64,000 nt of DNA from JAXHUH01 sp034211175. GTDB lineage: Bacteria > Actinomycetota > Acidimicrobiia > Acidimicrobiales > CAIXPF01. The position numbers were made by a program, and so were the translations under genes. The notes under the pieces were generated by a model. It was not told where the DNA came from. It did no database searches and was given only the letters and a program-made list of their open reading frames with translations. Below, piece by piece: positions 1 through 8,580 of the stretch. Position 1 is the first letter of the stretch; every line of letters starts with the position of its first letter. The DNA lies in NCBI GenBank assembly GCA_034211175.1, contig JAXHUH010000169.1, forward strand, positions 1 to 64,000, read 5' to 3'.

Positions 1-657
1 GAGGACCTGGCTGGCGTGGGCGGCGATGGCGCGACGCTTGGCGTCGAGGACGTGGCCGACGTCGACCCCGGTGATTCCGACTGGGTCGGTGGCGCCGAGC
101 CGGTCGATCCGGTCGGTGGGCCATGCGGCGTCGCTCAGGCAGCCGTCCGCGACGAGCGACGCCCGGATGGCGTGGAGGCGGTCGCGGTCGAGGGTCGCCT
201 CGTGGAGCTCGGCGACGTCGCCGGCCGCGCGGAGCGCGCGGGCGGCGCGGTGGACGGCGACGTGGTCGGGGTGGCCGTACACGCCGCGGTCGTCGTAGCT
301 GGTCATCGCCTCGGCCCCGTGGCGGCGGGCGACGCCGGCCAACCGGGCGGCGACCTCGTCGATGTCGGCCCGGGCGAGGGCGCCGTCGTCGTGGTTGGTC
401 GGTTCGTCGGCCATGCCGGAGTCGCGGTAGCCGAGGAACTCGACGGCGTCGACGCCGAGCTCGCCGGCGGCGACGGCCGCCTCGGCGCGCCGTCGCGCGA
501 CGATCGCGTCGGGGTCGCCGGGACCGCCCCGGGAGCCGTCGGTGGCGAACACGACCACGGTGCGCCAGCCGGCGCGGCGGGCGAGGACGAGGAGGCCGCC
601 GGTGAAGATGGCCTCGTCGTCCGGGTGCGCGTGGAACGAGAGCAGGGTGTGGTTCAT
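1..657 (-). CDS. PIG-L family deacetylase, partial
   Basis: Zinc-dependent N-acetylglucosaminyl deacetylase of the PIG-L/LmbE family, which includes MshB and Mca of mycothiol metabolism. The N-terminus reads MNHTLLSFHAHPDDE, with the zinc-binding AHPDDE motif at residues 10-15. A second metal motif (GHPDHVAVH) follows near residue 130. The ATG at 657 puts the metal motif at the usual distance from the N-terminus. The C-terminus runs off the left edge of the window (219 codons present). It is transcribed away from secG. The substrate (mycothiol precursor, mycothiol conjugate or another acetylated amino sugar) cannot be told from this part. Confidence 0.9.
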   Translation of the reverse strand, partial: MNHTLLSFHAHPDDEAIFTGGLLVLARRAGWRTVVVFATDGSRGGPGDPDAIVARRRAEAAVAAGELGVDAVEFLGYRDSGMADEPTNHDDGALARADIDEVAARLAGVARRHGAEAMTSYDDRGVYGHPDHVAVHRAARALRAAGDVAELHEATLDRDRLHAIRASLVADGCLSDAAWPTDRIDRLGATDPVGITGVDVGHVLDAKRRAIAAHASQVL

Positions 658-977
658 CGATGCCTCGGAAGGGGAGCTCAGCGGTTGCCGGACGCCCGCG
701 TGCCCGCGGTGTCGATGTGGGTGAGGCCCGTCGGTACGGCGCGACGCGACCCGGGCCCGTCGACCGCGTGCCCGGGCGCGCCGGGACAGCGGTGAGGTCC
801 GATCGGGGTCGTCAGTCGGCAAGCGCTCGTCGGGCAGGACATCGGGACCACGCTAGCGAGCGGGGCCTCTTCAACGGTGGGGATGTGGTGAACACCCAGG
901 TCGGCGGCGGGTGCCGATCGACCTTGGCCGCCGGGGGCGCCACCGGGTGGCGGGCCGGGCTTGGTAGCATCGACGTC
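658..977. other. Non-coding gap between divergent genes
   Basis: This 320-bp stretch separates the divergent PIG-L deacetylase and secG. I see no convincing coding frame; frames open across it are arginine- or valine-rich shadows. It should hold the promoter of the deacetylase and, at its right end, that of secG. Confidence 0.5.
965..970 (+). promoter_or_regulatory. Candidate -10 box of secG, leaderless
   Basis: TAGCAT lies 7 nt before the GTG at 978, so transcription would begin at or next to the start codon. No Shine-Dalgarno sequence precedes that GTG, in line with a leaderless mRNA. No clear -35 was seen. Confidence 0.4.
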
Positions 978-1211
978 GTGCTGGTTGCCCTCGTCGTCTT
1001 CGTCCAGGTCGTCGTGTCCCTGCTCCTGATCCTGCTGGTGCTGCTGCACAGCGGGAAGGGCGGCGGTCTGTCCGACATGTTCGGTGGCGGTCTCGGCGCC
1101 ACGGCGTCGGGCTCGACCGTGGTCGAGAAGAACCTGGACCGCATCACGATCGTCGCCGCGCTCGTGTTCGCGTTCAGCACGATCGGGCTCGCGCTGATCA
1201 TCGACGCCTGA
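978..1211 (+). CDS. secG: Preprotein translocase subunit SecG
   Basis: Small membrane subunit of the SecYEG translocon, which helps move unfolded proteins across the cytoplasmic membrane. The 77-residue product has two hydrophobic segments (about residues 1-20 and 50-73). Between them lies the conserved SecG stretch HSGKGGGLSDMFGGG, with no charged insertions. Length and two-helix layout fit the family. The GTG at 978 is chosen because it starts the first membrane helix directly and follows a -10-like box. Neighbours are not other Sec genes; an orphan peptide-binding protein follows 93 bp downstream. Confidence 0.93.
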   Translation: MLVALVVFVQVVVSLLLILLVLLHSGKGGGLSDMFGGGLGATASGSTVVEKNLDRITIVAALVFAFSTIGLALIIDA

Positions 1212-1304
1212 GCGGCGTCGCGCCCGCTGACGCGCGGCGCGGCACAGGCCCTGAGGTCGGCGGACCAGCGGGTTGACCTCAACGGAGCGGGAACGGCGAC
1301 CGAA

Positions 1305-2996
1305 GTGATCGTGGTGGACACGCGCATCTCCATCGGGGCCATCGGCGTTGCAGCGCTGCTGCTCGTCGTGTGGTTCGGTGTGCGCACCACGCTGGGCCTC
1401 GAGACCGGCACCGTCGAGGCGGTGGTCGAGCCGTCGGGCCCGCCGACCGCCGAGGAGGCGGCCGCCGCCCAACAGCGGACCGAGCCGGCGACGGTGCTCT
1501 CCGGGCCGGCCGACGTGCTGCGCATGGGTGTGCTCGACCCCGTCCCGGCCGACCCGGCCGCGGTCACCGGTGGTCGCGTCGATGCCGACATCGTCGCCGA
1601 CCTCCTCTACGACGGCCTGACGACCGTCGCCCCCGGTTCGACCGAGGTCGAGCCCGCGCTGGCCGAGTCGTTTGAGGCATCGGACGACGGGCTCACGTGG
1701 CGGTTCCGGCTCCGCCAGGACGCCACGTTCAGCGACGGCACCCCGGTCGACGCCGACGACGTGATCGCCAGCTTCGAGCGGGTCGCCGCCGGCGGCGCCG
1801 AGTCGCTGGTCGCGCTGCGGCTGGAGTCGGTGTCCGGGTTCGAGGAGTTCGCCATCGACGAGACGACCGACCGCCTCACCGGTCTCGTGGCCCAGGACCC
1901 GTTCACCGTCGACGTGAACCTGACCGAGCCGTTCGCCGATCTGCCGGCGCTGCTCGCCGGCCCGTCGTTCGGCGTCGCCCCCGAGTCGGTCGCTCCCGGC
2001 CTGTTGCTCGACGGGACGATCGCGCCCCGCCAGCTGGCGACCAGCGGGCCGATGAAGGTGGTTGCGGTCGACGAGGACTCCGTGGTGCTACGGCCGGTCG
2101 ATCCGGGCTCGGTCGGCGTGGCGTCGGTGTACCTGGAGCGCTACACGGAGGCCGACGCCGCGTTCGACGCGTTCGTCGACGGCGAGCTGGACTGGGCCAT
2201 GGTGCCGTCGACCCGGGTCGACGAGGACCTGTCCGGCATCGGCCGCCAGGCGTTCAGCGACTTCCACGCCGAGCTGTTCTACGCCCTGGAGCTGGAGAAC
2301 CCGACGTTCGCCGACCGGCGGTTCCGCCGAGCCATCGTGCACGCGGTGGACCGTGACGCCATCGTCGCCGAGGTGCTGGGGGAGGGGGCGACCGCCCTCG
2401 ACGGCGTGGTCCCCGGCGGGCTGTCGGGCTACCGCGGAGCCTCGTGCGCCGGCGTGTGTGACCACGACCCCGACGCCGCCGAGCGGATCGTGAACGGCCT
2501 GTACCCCGACGGCGACGTGCCGACGATCTCGGTCGACACCCTCGACGGCGACGTCGAGGAGGCGGTCGCCGAGGCGGTCGCCGCCGACCTGGAGGCTGTG
2601 GGGATCCCCACCGAGGTCCGGGTGTTGTCGTTGCCCGAGTTCGAGGCGGCGAAGACGGCGGGGGAGCTGGAGCTGTACCACTACGGCTGGGTCGGCTCCT
2701 ACCCGTCGCCCGACGCGTACCTGGGGCCGAACTTCGCGTCGACGTCGCTGGACAACGGCGTCGGTCTCGCCTCCGATGTCGTCGACGAGGCGTTGGCCGC
2801 GGCCCGCTCGACCGAGGACCTCACCGCCCGCCTGGCGCGCTACGCCGGTGTCGAGGAGGAGGTGCTCCGCCTGTCGCCGATCGTCCCGATCGCCCAGCTC
2901 AAGGCCCGCGTGGCCCTGTCCGACCGGGTCGGCGGCTACAGCCCCCGCCTCGACGGGACGTTCCCGATCGAGGCGATCACCATCGGCCAGCGCTGA
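1305..2996 (+). CDS. Peptide/solute-binding protein, SBP family 5, membrane-anchored
   Basis: Extracytoplasmic binding protein of the family serving oligopeptide and nickel ABC importers (SBP_bac_5). The 563-residue product has an N-terminal hydrophobic segment (about residues 10-25) without a lipobox cysteine, so it looks tethered by an uncleaved helix. The family core begins near residue 70 with RMGVLDPVPADPAAV. It includes the typical TWRFRLRQDATFSDGTPVDADDV block and a C-terminal YHYGWVGSYPSPDAYLGP stretch. No permease or ATPase gene lies beside it, so its transporter partner is encoded elsewhere or it acts as a sensor. GTGs at 1311 and 1314 are alternative starts. Confidence 0.85.
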   Translation: MIVVDTRISIGAIGVAALLLVVWFGVRTTLGLETGTVEAVVEPSGPPTAEEAAAAQQRTEPATVLSGPADVLRMGVLDPVPADPAAVTGGRVDADIVADLLYDGLTTVAPGSTEVEPALAESFEASDDGLTWRFRLRQDATFSDGTPVDADDVIASFERVAAGGAESLVALRLESVSGFEEFAIDETTDRLTGLVAQDPFTVDVNLTEPFADLPALLAGPSFGVAPESVAPGLLLDGTIAPRQLATSGPMKVVAVDEDSVVLRPVDPGSVGVASVYLERYTEADAAFDAFVDGELDWAMVPSTRVDEDLSGIGRQAFSDFHAELFYALELENPTFADRRFRRAIVHAVDRDAIVAEVLGEGATALDGVVPGGLSGYRGASCAGVCDHDPDAAERIVNGLYPDGDVPTISVDTLDGDVEEAVAEAVAADLEAVGIPTEVRVLSLPEFEAAKTAGELELYHYGWVGSYPSPDAYLGPNFASTSLDNGVGLASDVVDEALAAARSTEDLTARLARYAGVEEEVLRLSPIVPIAQLKARVALSDRVGGYSPRLDGTFPIEAITIGQR

Positions 2997-3022
2997 GCGC
3001 CGGAGCCGGACGACGAGGGTGG

Positions 3023-3051
3023 TTCCGCACCCGGCCCGGATGCGCTAAACT
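3023..3051 (+). promoter_or_regulatory. Candidate promoter of tRNA-Leu
   Basis: TTCCGC (3023-3028) and TAAACT (3046-3051) are 17 bp apart and point at the tRNA gene 31 bp downstream. A 7-bp inverted repeat (CCGACAG/CTGTCGG, 3059-3077) lies in the leader between promoter and tRNA. Confidence 0.5.
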
Positions 3052-3082
3052 CGTCCAGCCGACAGCACGACTGTCGGGCCAC

Positions 3083-3166
3083 GTCGGAGTGGCGGAATAG
3101 GCAGACGCGCTAGCTTGAGGGGCTAGTGCCCGCAAGGGCGTGGGGGTTCAAGTCCCCCCTCCGACA
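3083..3166 (+). tRNA. tRNA-Leu (anticodon GAG)
   Basis: A type II tRNA. The acceptor stem GTCGGAG pairs with CTCCGAC. The anticodon stem is CTAGC/GCTAG with loop TTGAGGG, so the anticodon GAG is at 3117-3119 and reads CUC. The long variable arm is TGCCC-GCAA-GGGCG and the T arm carries GGGTTCAAGTCC. CCA is encoded at 3167-3169. The 3' end is an attachment site: the adjacent recombinase frame ends inside the gene, and a 17-nt copy of the 3' end recurs at 19427 and 20617. Confidence 0.97.
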
Positions 3167-3550
3167 CCACCACTAACCCTCGGTGCGACCGAGAGCTGGG
3201 CACGCTGGTTCTCGTGGTCGTAGAGGACCTCGAGCTGGGCTGCCTCGTACACCCGGCGACGATCCTCGGGCGAAGCGGCCGACAACAGTGCCACTGCGTC
3301 GGCGAGGTTCTGAACGACCTCTCGGATCTCGTCCTCGGTCATGCCCCTGCCGGTTGTCAGCCGCCGGAGCCGGAGTTCGGCGTTCTTGCGCTCCGCACGC
3401 GTACGTTCGATCTGACGCGCGAAGCCGGCGATGGTGTCGGCGTCCTCGGTGACCCCAAGGGCGGTTTCGAAGTTCGCAATGCGCTTGTCGCAGTCCTTGA
3501 TCGCTCGCCGCGCCTCCATCTCCTCTGCGGTGTTGATGTCGTTGCTCTCG
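3148..3550 (-). pseudogene. Large serine recombinase, C-terminal remnant
   Basis: About 134 codons of the coiled-coil C-terminus typical of large serine recombinases, which excise and integrate phages and ICEs. The fragment is rich in E, R, K and A (for example RRAIKDCDKRIANFETAL, then RTRAERKNAELRLRRL) and ends with the usual YEAAQLEVLYDHENQRAQL tail. The catalytic resolvase domain is missing because an IS element abuts at 3551. The TGA (3148-3150) lies inside tRNA-Leu, as expected for an integrase gene abutting its attachment site. It cannot be active. Confidence 0.75.
3153..3169 (+). repeat. Attachment-site core (attL-like), tRNA 3' end
   Basis: These 17 nt (3' part of the T arm, acceptor strand and CCA) match 19427-19443 and 20617-20633 at 16 of 17 positions; the one mismatch is C here and G in both copies. 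This is the expected footprint of an element that integrates at a tRNA 3' end and restores it. The crossover itself is inferred. Confidence 0.7.
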
Positions 3551-4699
3551 TGTGCCGCCCGGAAAGTCGGTCGTGGCTGGTCAGGCGGCGTTTCGGTATT
3601 CGTTGACGAGGCCGTCGCACCTGGGAGTTCGGAGCACTGTGACAGTCGCTGGCTGAGCTTCGGGTGGATCGCGGACCGGCGTCGGCGGTCGCTGATGTAG
3701 GGACTGGTGGGGCCTGTGCTGGTTGTAGTGCTCGACGTAGTCGACCACGATTCGTTCGAGCTGGCGGCGGTTCCAGATGATGGTCCGATCGAGGAGCTCT
3801 CGTCGGATCGAGCCGATCCAACGCTCAGCGAAGCTGTTGGCGACCGGGGTCCGCACCGGAGTCTTGAGGATCTTGGCGCCTTCGGTCCGGAAGATCTCAT
3901 CGAAGCTCGCAACGAACTGGCTCCCGCGGTCGCGAACCAGTGCCCGGGCACCGTCGAGCTGCTCGCCGTGGCGCAGGAACAAGTTGCGCGCTGCTTGGGT
4001 GGTCCAGGCGCCGGTGGGGTTCGCAGTGACGCCGGCGTAGAACACTTCGCGGGTGTCGACCTTGATGAAGAACAGGACGTAGTAGCGGCGAAGAGCAGCG
4101 GTGTCGACGGTGAAGAAGTCACAGGCGATCGCTGCTTGGGAGTGCAAGAACTCGCTCCAGGTCACCTCGGACCGGTCCGGCGAGGGTTCGATGCCGTTGT
4201 CCGTGAGGATCTGCCAGACGGTGGTCTTGGCGATCGTGTGGCCGAGTCGGCCGAGTTCGCCCTGGATGCGGCGGTGTCCCCACGTCGGGTTCTCCGTCGC
4301 CAAGCGCACGATCAGCTCGCGCAGCTCGGCGCTGGTGGGCGGTCGGCCGGTGCGTCGCGCGGGCGGCTGGGTCCAGTGTCGGGCGATTCGTTGGCGGTGC
4401 CATCGAAGCAGCGTCTCGGGCGTGACGATCCAGCCGTGACGTAGCCGGCGGGGCAGAGCGGCTGCGATCGCGCCGAGCAGTGTCCGGTCGCCGTCGGTGA
4501 GCACGGGCCGGCCGATCTGGCGTCGCAGCACGGCGTTCTGATGGCGAAGCACGATGAGCTCGAGGTCCTTGGAACGTCCAGAGCGCACCGCCAACCGAGC
4601 GAGGCTGGCCAAGAGCAGGTAGAGAATGCGAAACACGGCGCACCAGGATGGCGGCATCCGCCCTGGTCAGCACCCACGCGCCACTTTCCGGGCGGCACA
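3551..4699 (-). mobile_element. IS481-like insertion sequence, copy 1
   Basis: A 1149-bp element carrying one transposase. The ends are a perfect 17-bp inverted repeat beginning TGTGCCGCCCGGAAAGT (3551-3567 and 4683-4699). No target duplication flanks it: the left side is serine recombinase and the right side is a conjugation gene. The junctions were probably altered by recombination or deletion after insertion. A relative of identical length lies at 18268-19416 in the same orientation. The family name is a judgement from the single-ORF layout and TGT...ACA ends. Confidence 0.85.
3581..4657 (-). CDS. IS transposase, integrase core (DDE) type
   Basis: A 358-residue transposase. The N-terminal helix-turn-helix region runs through about residue 130 and includes ELIVLRHQNAVLRRQ and NPTWGHRRIQGEL. 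A retroviral-type integrase core follows. Likely catalytic acids are D in ACDFFTVD, D in RDRGSQF and E in NSFAERWIG, with 34 residues between the last two. The frame is intact. By eye about four fifths of its residues match the copy at 18298-19374, so the two are related but not recent duplicates. Confidence 0.9.
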   Translation of the reverse strand: MPPSWCAVFRILYLLLASLARLAVRSGRSKDLELIVLRHQNAVLRRQIGRPVLTDGDRTLLGAIAAALPRRLRHGWIVTPETLLRWHRQRIARHWTQPPARRTGRPPTSAELRELIVRLATENPTWGHRRIQGELGRLGHTIAKTTVWQILTDNGIEPSPDRSEVTWSEFLHSQAAIACDFFTVDTAALRRYYVLFFIKVDTREVFYAGVTANPTGAWTTQAARNLFLRHGEQLDGARALVRDRGSQFVASFDEIFRTEGAKILKTPVRTPVANSFAERWIGSIRRELLDRTIIWNRRQLERIVVDYVEHYNQHRPHQSLHQRPPTPVRDPPEAQPATVTVLRTPRCDGLVNEYRNAA

Positions 4700-5598
4700 G
4701 GGTGTTCACGAAGGACATCCCGAACAAGGGCGAGGAGAACGAGATCACCGAACTCCTCGCCGACGTGAAGCAGTCCGGCACACCCGCCGAATGCCAGGCG
4801 GCCGGCGCCGCGATGATCCAACTCGACGCAGTCTGGAACCTCGACGAGCGGGTCCGATCCTCGGTCTACGCCACCGTGCAGACCGTCGTGCAGGCATGGC
4901 TCGACCCCGCCGTCCACCACTCCGCCACGATCCCACGAGGCCAGCACTGCGTCGACCTCGAGTGGCTCACCAGCCAGAAGGACGGCGCGAACACGCTCTA
5001 CCTCGTCGCCCCACTCGACGACCAGAAGCGACTCGCACCAGTGCTCGGTGGCCTCCTCGGCGATCTCAAGGACCAGGCCTACCAGGCGGACATCGCCGGC
5101 ACTGGCCTCGGCCGCCCACTGCTGATGGTCGTTGACGAGGCCGGCAACATGCCCCTCGCATGGCTCCCCGAGGTGGCCGCGACCTGTGCGGGCATCGGGA
5201 TCCTGCTCGTCACCATCTGGCAGTCGAAAGCACAGCTCGACGCTGCCTACGGACGATTGTCCGACAGCGTGCTCACCAACCACCTCACCAAGGTCGTGTT
5301 CTCGGGAGCTTCGGACGCGGCCACCCTCGACTACGTGTCCCGCCTGCTCGGCGACGAAGACGTCTCACACCGCTCCGTCTCCTACGACGTCGGCGGCGGC
5401 ACCCGCCGCAGCATCTCGGAGTCGACCCACCGGGAGGCACTCACCCCATTCCATCTCCTCCGCCAAGTCCGCCCCGGTGAGGCCGTTCTGATCCACGGCA
5501 CCCTCCCGCCCGCACACCTGAAGGCCAGGCGCTGGTGGGAGGAACCTCCGCCGAAGCACGCCGTCGAAGCACGCGCCGTCCCACCCCAATTGCTTTGA
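4700..5598 (+). pseudogene. Conjugative coupling protein (TraG/VirD4-like), C-terminal fragment
   Basis: About 298 codons of a type IV coupling ATPase, which feeds DNA to a conjugative secretion channel. A Walker B-type strand (LLMVVDEAGN, near 5127-5156) is present, followed by the family's WQSKAQLDAAYG segment and a domain with NHLTKVVFSGASD. The Walker A half is gone, removed at the IS end (4699). With the serine recombinase stub it points to a degraded integrative conjugative element at tRNA-Leu. The frame stays open into the IS, so a truncated protein is conceivable but unlikely to function. Confidence 0.75.
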
Positions 5599-5792
5599 TT
5601 TGCGGGGCCGTCAGGAGGGCATTCTGGCGGAGGGCGCTGTCGAGCGGCCGCCCTCCAAGCGGTTGACTCTCAGTGGCGACCCATGTCGTTCACCGCCGGC
5701 TCGCCCCGTCCGATAAGTGTCTGAACGGGTCGGATGGCGCCTTGCGGCAGTTCTCTCAGCGTCGAGGAGCGCCGGCCGGTGGGCTCTCTCAG

Positions 5793-6497
5793 CTACGACG
5801 GACGGTGGTCGCCGAAGAAGGAATCGAGATCGCCGAGCTCGACAGCGATGAACACTGACGTGGCCTCCACGAAGGTGCCGCCTCGGCCCTCTCCGGTGCA
5901 GCTGATGTAGAGCTTGCGGCCTTCCCGACGGTCGAGTCGGGCGCGGAACTCGATCGGCTCGCCCAGTGGGCACGGCGCGACGTAGTTGAGGGTGAGCTGC
6001 CCGGTGAAGGCCATCGTCCCGATGACGGGGAGGAGGCCGCCGATGGTCTCGTCGACGCATGCGGCGACCACACCGCCGTGGCACCGGCCGGGAGCCCCCT
6101 CCCAGCCGGGCGCCAGGATCACGGCACCGATCGCCTCGTCACCCTCGCGGCGAATGCGAAGCCCGATGCTGAACGGACTGGCTGAGCCGGAGACCGGCGA
6201 GTCGTGGAAGAGGTCGACGAAGGCGCCGTCCTCGACAACGTGAGTCAGCGATCCACCTTGCAGCGCGGCAGCGAAACGCGGCGAACCGAGAAGTTCGTCG
6301 AGGCGATCTCGGCTCGGTTGCATCTCGATCTCGGCGGCGAGTCGGTCGGCCGCGTCGGCCATGCGGCGCAGCAGGGCGACATCGACTCGATGGGCGATCA
6401 TCGCATGCGAAAGTCGGCGAAGAGCGCTTGCAGCGTCGATCCGTGCCGGGAGATCCGAGTGATCGTCCGTCATGTCCGCCGGACCCTCCCCGGTCAC
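5793..6497 (-). CDS. PaaI-like hotdog thioesterase
   Basis: Probable acyl-CoA thioesterase. The hotdog domain fills the C-terminal two thirds. The helix motif is GRCHGGVVAACVDETIGG (about residues 138-155), and the strand after it (TGQLTLNYVAPCPLG) fits the family. An N-terminal helical extension of about 90 residues is shared with the neighbouring paralogue. The GTG at 6497 overlaps the upstream stop by 4 bases (GTGA), suggesting coupled translation; an ATG at 6473 is the alternative. The two thioesterases form an operon diverging from the oxidoreductase at 7341. They may release CoA or guard the CoA pool during catabolism in this block. Confidence 0.8.
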   Translation of the reverse strand: MTGEGPADMTDDHSDLPARIDAASALRRLSHAMIAHRVDVALLRRMADAADRLAAEIEMQPSRDRLDELLGSPRFAAALQGGSLTHVVEDGAFVDLFHDSPVSGSASPFSIGLRIRREGDEAIGAVILAPGWEGAPGRCHGGVVAACVDETIGGLLPVIGTMAFTGQLTLNYVAPCPLGEPIEFRARLDRREGRKLYISCTGEGRGGTFVEATSVFIAVELGDLDSFFGDHRPS

Positions 6498-7156
6498 CCG
6501 TTGCTCCCGAAGTGCTCTGCAGGGACGGCGATGAACAATCCTTCCGCCTCGGCGAAGCGATCGCCGTCGACCGTCGCCTCGCCCTCGATCCAGAGCTTTC
6601 GGCCGTCCTGCTCGCGTAGGCGGGCGCGGAACTCGAGCTCAGTGCCGAGTGGGGTCGGTCCCAGGTAGCTCACCGTGAGCCGACCGGTGTAGGCCGGTGT
6701 GGACAGCATTGACAGCACGAATCCCATCACGTCGTCGAATGCGGCGGCGACGATGCCGCCGTGAGCGCGGCCGGGGGCGCCCTCGAACGCGGCACCGAAG
6801 GTGACCGACGCGGCCGCGTCGTCGCCATCGCGGTGACACGTCAGTGCAATCCCCATCGGATTCGCCGGCCCCGACACGATGCAGTCGGGATAGTGCTCGA
6901 GGCTCTCGCCGTCCGCCGGGGCGGCGTCGAACAGCCTGCGCTTCATGTCCTCGACCGGGCGCGAGCGGGGTGGGGCATTGACGACGTCCGGCAGGACGTC
7001 GTGGACCAGTGCGCGGATCCGTTCGAGGACGGCGTCGTCGACCGAGTGTCCGACGATCGCGTGCCCGAGCTCTCGGAGCGCCGTCGCGCAGGCGACCCTG
7101 CTGGCCGAGGCGGCCGGATCGGTGGGAACAAGGAATTGAAGGTCCGAATCGCGCAA
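6494..7156 (-). CDS. PaaI-like hotdog thioesterase, paralogue
   Basis: A 220-residue paralogue of the downstream gene with the same plan: helical N-terminus, then a hotdog domain with GRAHGGIVAAAFDDVMG and TGRLTVSYLGPTPLG. It starts with TTG at 7156, supported by a GAGGAG Shine-Dalgarno about 7 nt upstream. The pair may have different acyl-CoA preferences or form a hetero-oligomer; neither can be read from sequence. Transcription probably starts in the shared region 7157-7340. Confidence 0.8.
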   Translation of the reverse strand: MRDSDLQFLVPTDPAASASRVACATALRELGHAIVGHSVDDAVLERIRALVHDVLPDVVNAPPRSRPVEDMKRRLFDAAPADGESLEHYPDCIVSGPANPMGIALTCHRDGDDAAASVTFGAAFEGAPGRAHGGIVAAAFDDVMGFVLSMLSTPAYTGRLTVSYLGPTPLGTELEFRARLREQDGRKLWIEGEATVDGDRFAEAEGLFIAVPAEHFGSNG

Positions 7157-7211
7157 TGCGTTCTCCTCGGTGCTAGTCCGACGTTGGTCATGAGGATGCT
7201 ACAGATCACGA

Positions 7212-7226
7212 CAGATGCTTCATCTG
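7212..7226. promoter_or_regulatory. Palindrome between divergent thioesterase and oxidoreductase genes
   Basis: CAGATG-CTT-CATCTG is a perfect 6-bp inverted repeat with 3-bp spacer in the 184-bp divergent gap. It could be an operator for both directions. It differs from the 9-N12-9 operators found elsewhere in the block. Confidence 0.4.
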
Positions 7227-7340
7227 GTGTCCTTGAGCTGAAGGTCCACAAGCTTGCCTTGGGTCGGGTGCCACCCCCGTGAATGTGACAGACTCGGCGA
7301 GTCGTCCAGTGCCGGAGTATTCGTTGAGGAGAAGCTCGAG

Positions 7341-8363
7341 ATGAAGCTCGATGTCATGGTTGGTGGGCTGCCATTGCGTTCGATGGCGGAGTTTGCCCGC
7401 GACGCAGAGCGAGCGGGGTTCAGTGGGATCGTCGTGACGGAGGCCGGCCGGACCGCATACCTTGGGTGCGGTGCGGCGGCGCTCGCCGCGGACATCGATC
7501 TGCTCACGGGCATCGCCGTAGCGTTCCCACGCAGCCCGATGGTGACCGCGTCGATCGCGTGGGAGCTCGCAGAAGCGACCGGTGGTCGTTTCCGCGCCGG
7601 TCTCGGCACGCAGGTGCGGGCCCACATCACACGTCGCTACGGTGCCGAGTTCGAGCCACCCGGTCCGCGACTGCGCGAGTACGTCAACGCGATGCGCTCG
7701 ATCTTCACCGCGTTCCGCGGTGATGAACCGCTCAGCTTCGATGGCGACTACTACCGCCTCGACCTCTTGCCGCCCCAGTGGGCTCCCGGCGCGATCGGTG
7801 TCCCCGACCCGCCGATCGACCTTGCAGCGGTCAACCCGTGGATGCTCCAGATGGCCGGAGAGGTCGCCGACGGCGTGCATGTGCATCCACTCAACCACCC
7901 GACGTACCTGGCCGAGACTGTGATCCCGAACCTCGCTGTCGGAGCAGGGAGGGCGCAACGGCCTGTGGACGAGCTCGAGGTGATCGTCCCAGCCTTCATC
8001 GTGCCACAGGACGACGATGAGCAGCGCTGGCGCGAGTTCGCGAGGATGCAGGTGGCGTTCTACGGCTCGACATCAAACTACGCCTTCATCTTTGAGCAGC
8101 TCGGCGCCTCCGGCACGACCGACCGAATCCGCGAACGACAGCGAGCCGGAGATCTCGCCGGCATGGCCGAGCAAGTGCCCGACGCACTCCTCGACAACTT
8201 CGTCGTGAGCGCCCCGATGTCCGAGCTTGCCGAGGCGATCATGAACAGATACGACAAGCTTGCGACCAGGGTGGTCCACTACTTCGCCGGGATGGACTGG
8301 TCCCGCGATCCAGGGTCACTCGCGCGATGGTCCGACGTCGCTCGTGCGCTCACGTCGGCGTGA
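7341..8363 (+). CDS. LLM-class (luciferase-like) oxidoreductase, probably F420-dependent
   Basis: TIM-barrel flavin/F420 oxidoreductase of the bacterial luciferase superfamily, 340 residues. The N-terminus MKLDVMVGG starts the first barrel strand. Family features follow: a GFSGIVVTEAG strand, IDLLTGIAVAFPRSP, and the WELAEATGGRFRAGLG segment near the cofactor site. The ATG at 7341 has GAGGAG about 9 nt upstream. Acidimicrobia make F420, so an F420-dependent reduction or oxidation is likely, but FMN cannot be excluded. It diverges from the thioesterase pair and precedes an acyl-CoA dehydrogenase by 214 bp. Confidence 0.85.
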   Translation: MKLDVMVGGLPLRSMAEFARDAERAGFSGIVVTEAGRTAYLGCGAAALAADIDLLTGIAVAFPRSPMVTASIAWELAEATGGRFRAGLGTQVRAHITRRYGAEFEPPGPRLREYVNAMRSIFTAFRGDEPLSFDGDYYRLDLLPPQWAPGAIGVPDPPIDLAAVNPWMLQMAGEVADGVHVHPLNHPTYLAETVIPNLAVGAGRAQRPVDELEVIVPAFIVPQDDDEQRWREFARMQVAFYGSTSNYAFIFEQLGASGTTDRIRERQRAGDLAGMAEQVPDALLDNFVVSAPMSELAEAIMNRYDKLATRVVHYFAGMDWSRDPGSLARWSDVARALTSA

Positions 8364-8550
8364 GCAGTCCGATCGACACGCGCGCGAGATAGCTCCGTCC
8401 GCGGATGAACCGCTCGGGGCGCTGTGAGCACCGCCGTGTCCGAGCAGATGACTGCCCATCGACGAGAAGGCCAAGGTGGTCCTCGCCACGATACTGGTGG
8501 CCGTCGCATCCGCCAGAATCCAGGCGGGGTGGGCTCACCTCGTCACCATT

Positions 8551-8580
8551 GACGAGACATATGCAATAATGTGTCTCATG
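8551..8580 (+). promoter_or_regulatory. Operator site 1 (9-N12-9) over the start of acyl-CoA dehydrogenase
   Basis: Arms GACGAGACA and TGTCTCATG are separated by 12 nt and match inverted at 7 of 9 positions. The right arm includes the ATG at 8578. An AATAAT -10 box (8565-8570) lies inside the spacer, 7 nt before the ATG, suggesting a leaderless transcript that a bound repressor would block. The same geometry occurs at 15164, 16194 and 17862. Confidence 0.6.

Noticed and set aside
7204..7232. A possible fifth copy of the 9-N12-9 operator before the LLM gene
   Set aside because: CGACA and TGTCC flank the palindrome, but the spacing is 14 nt rather than 12 and the outer arm bases do not match the consensus.
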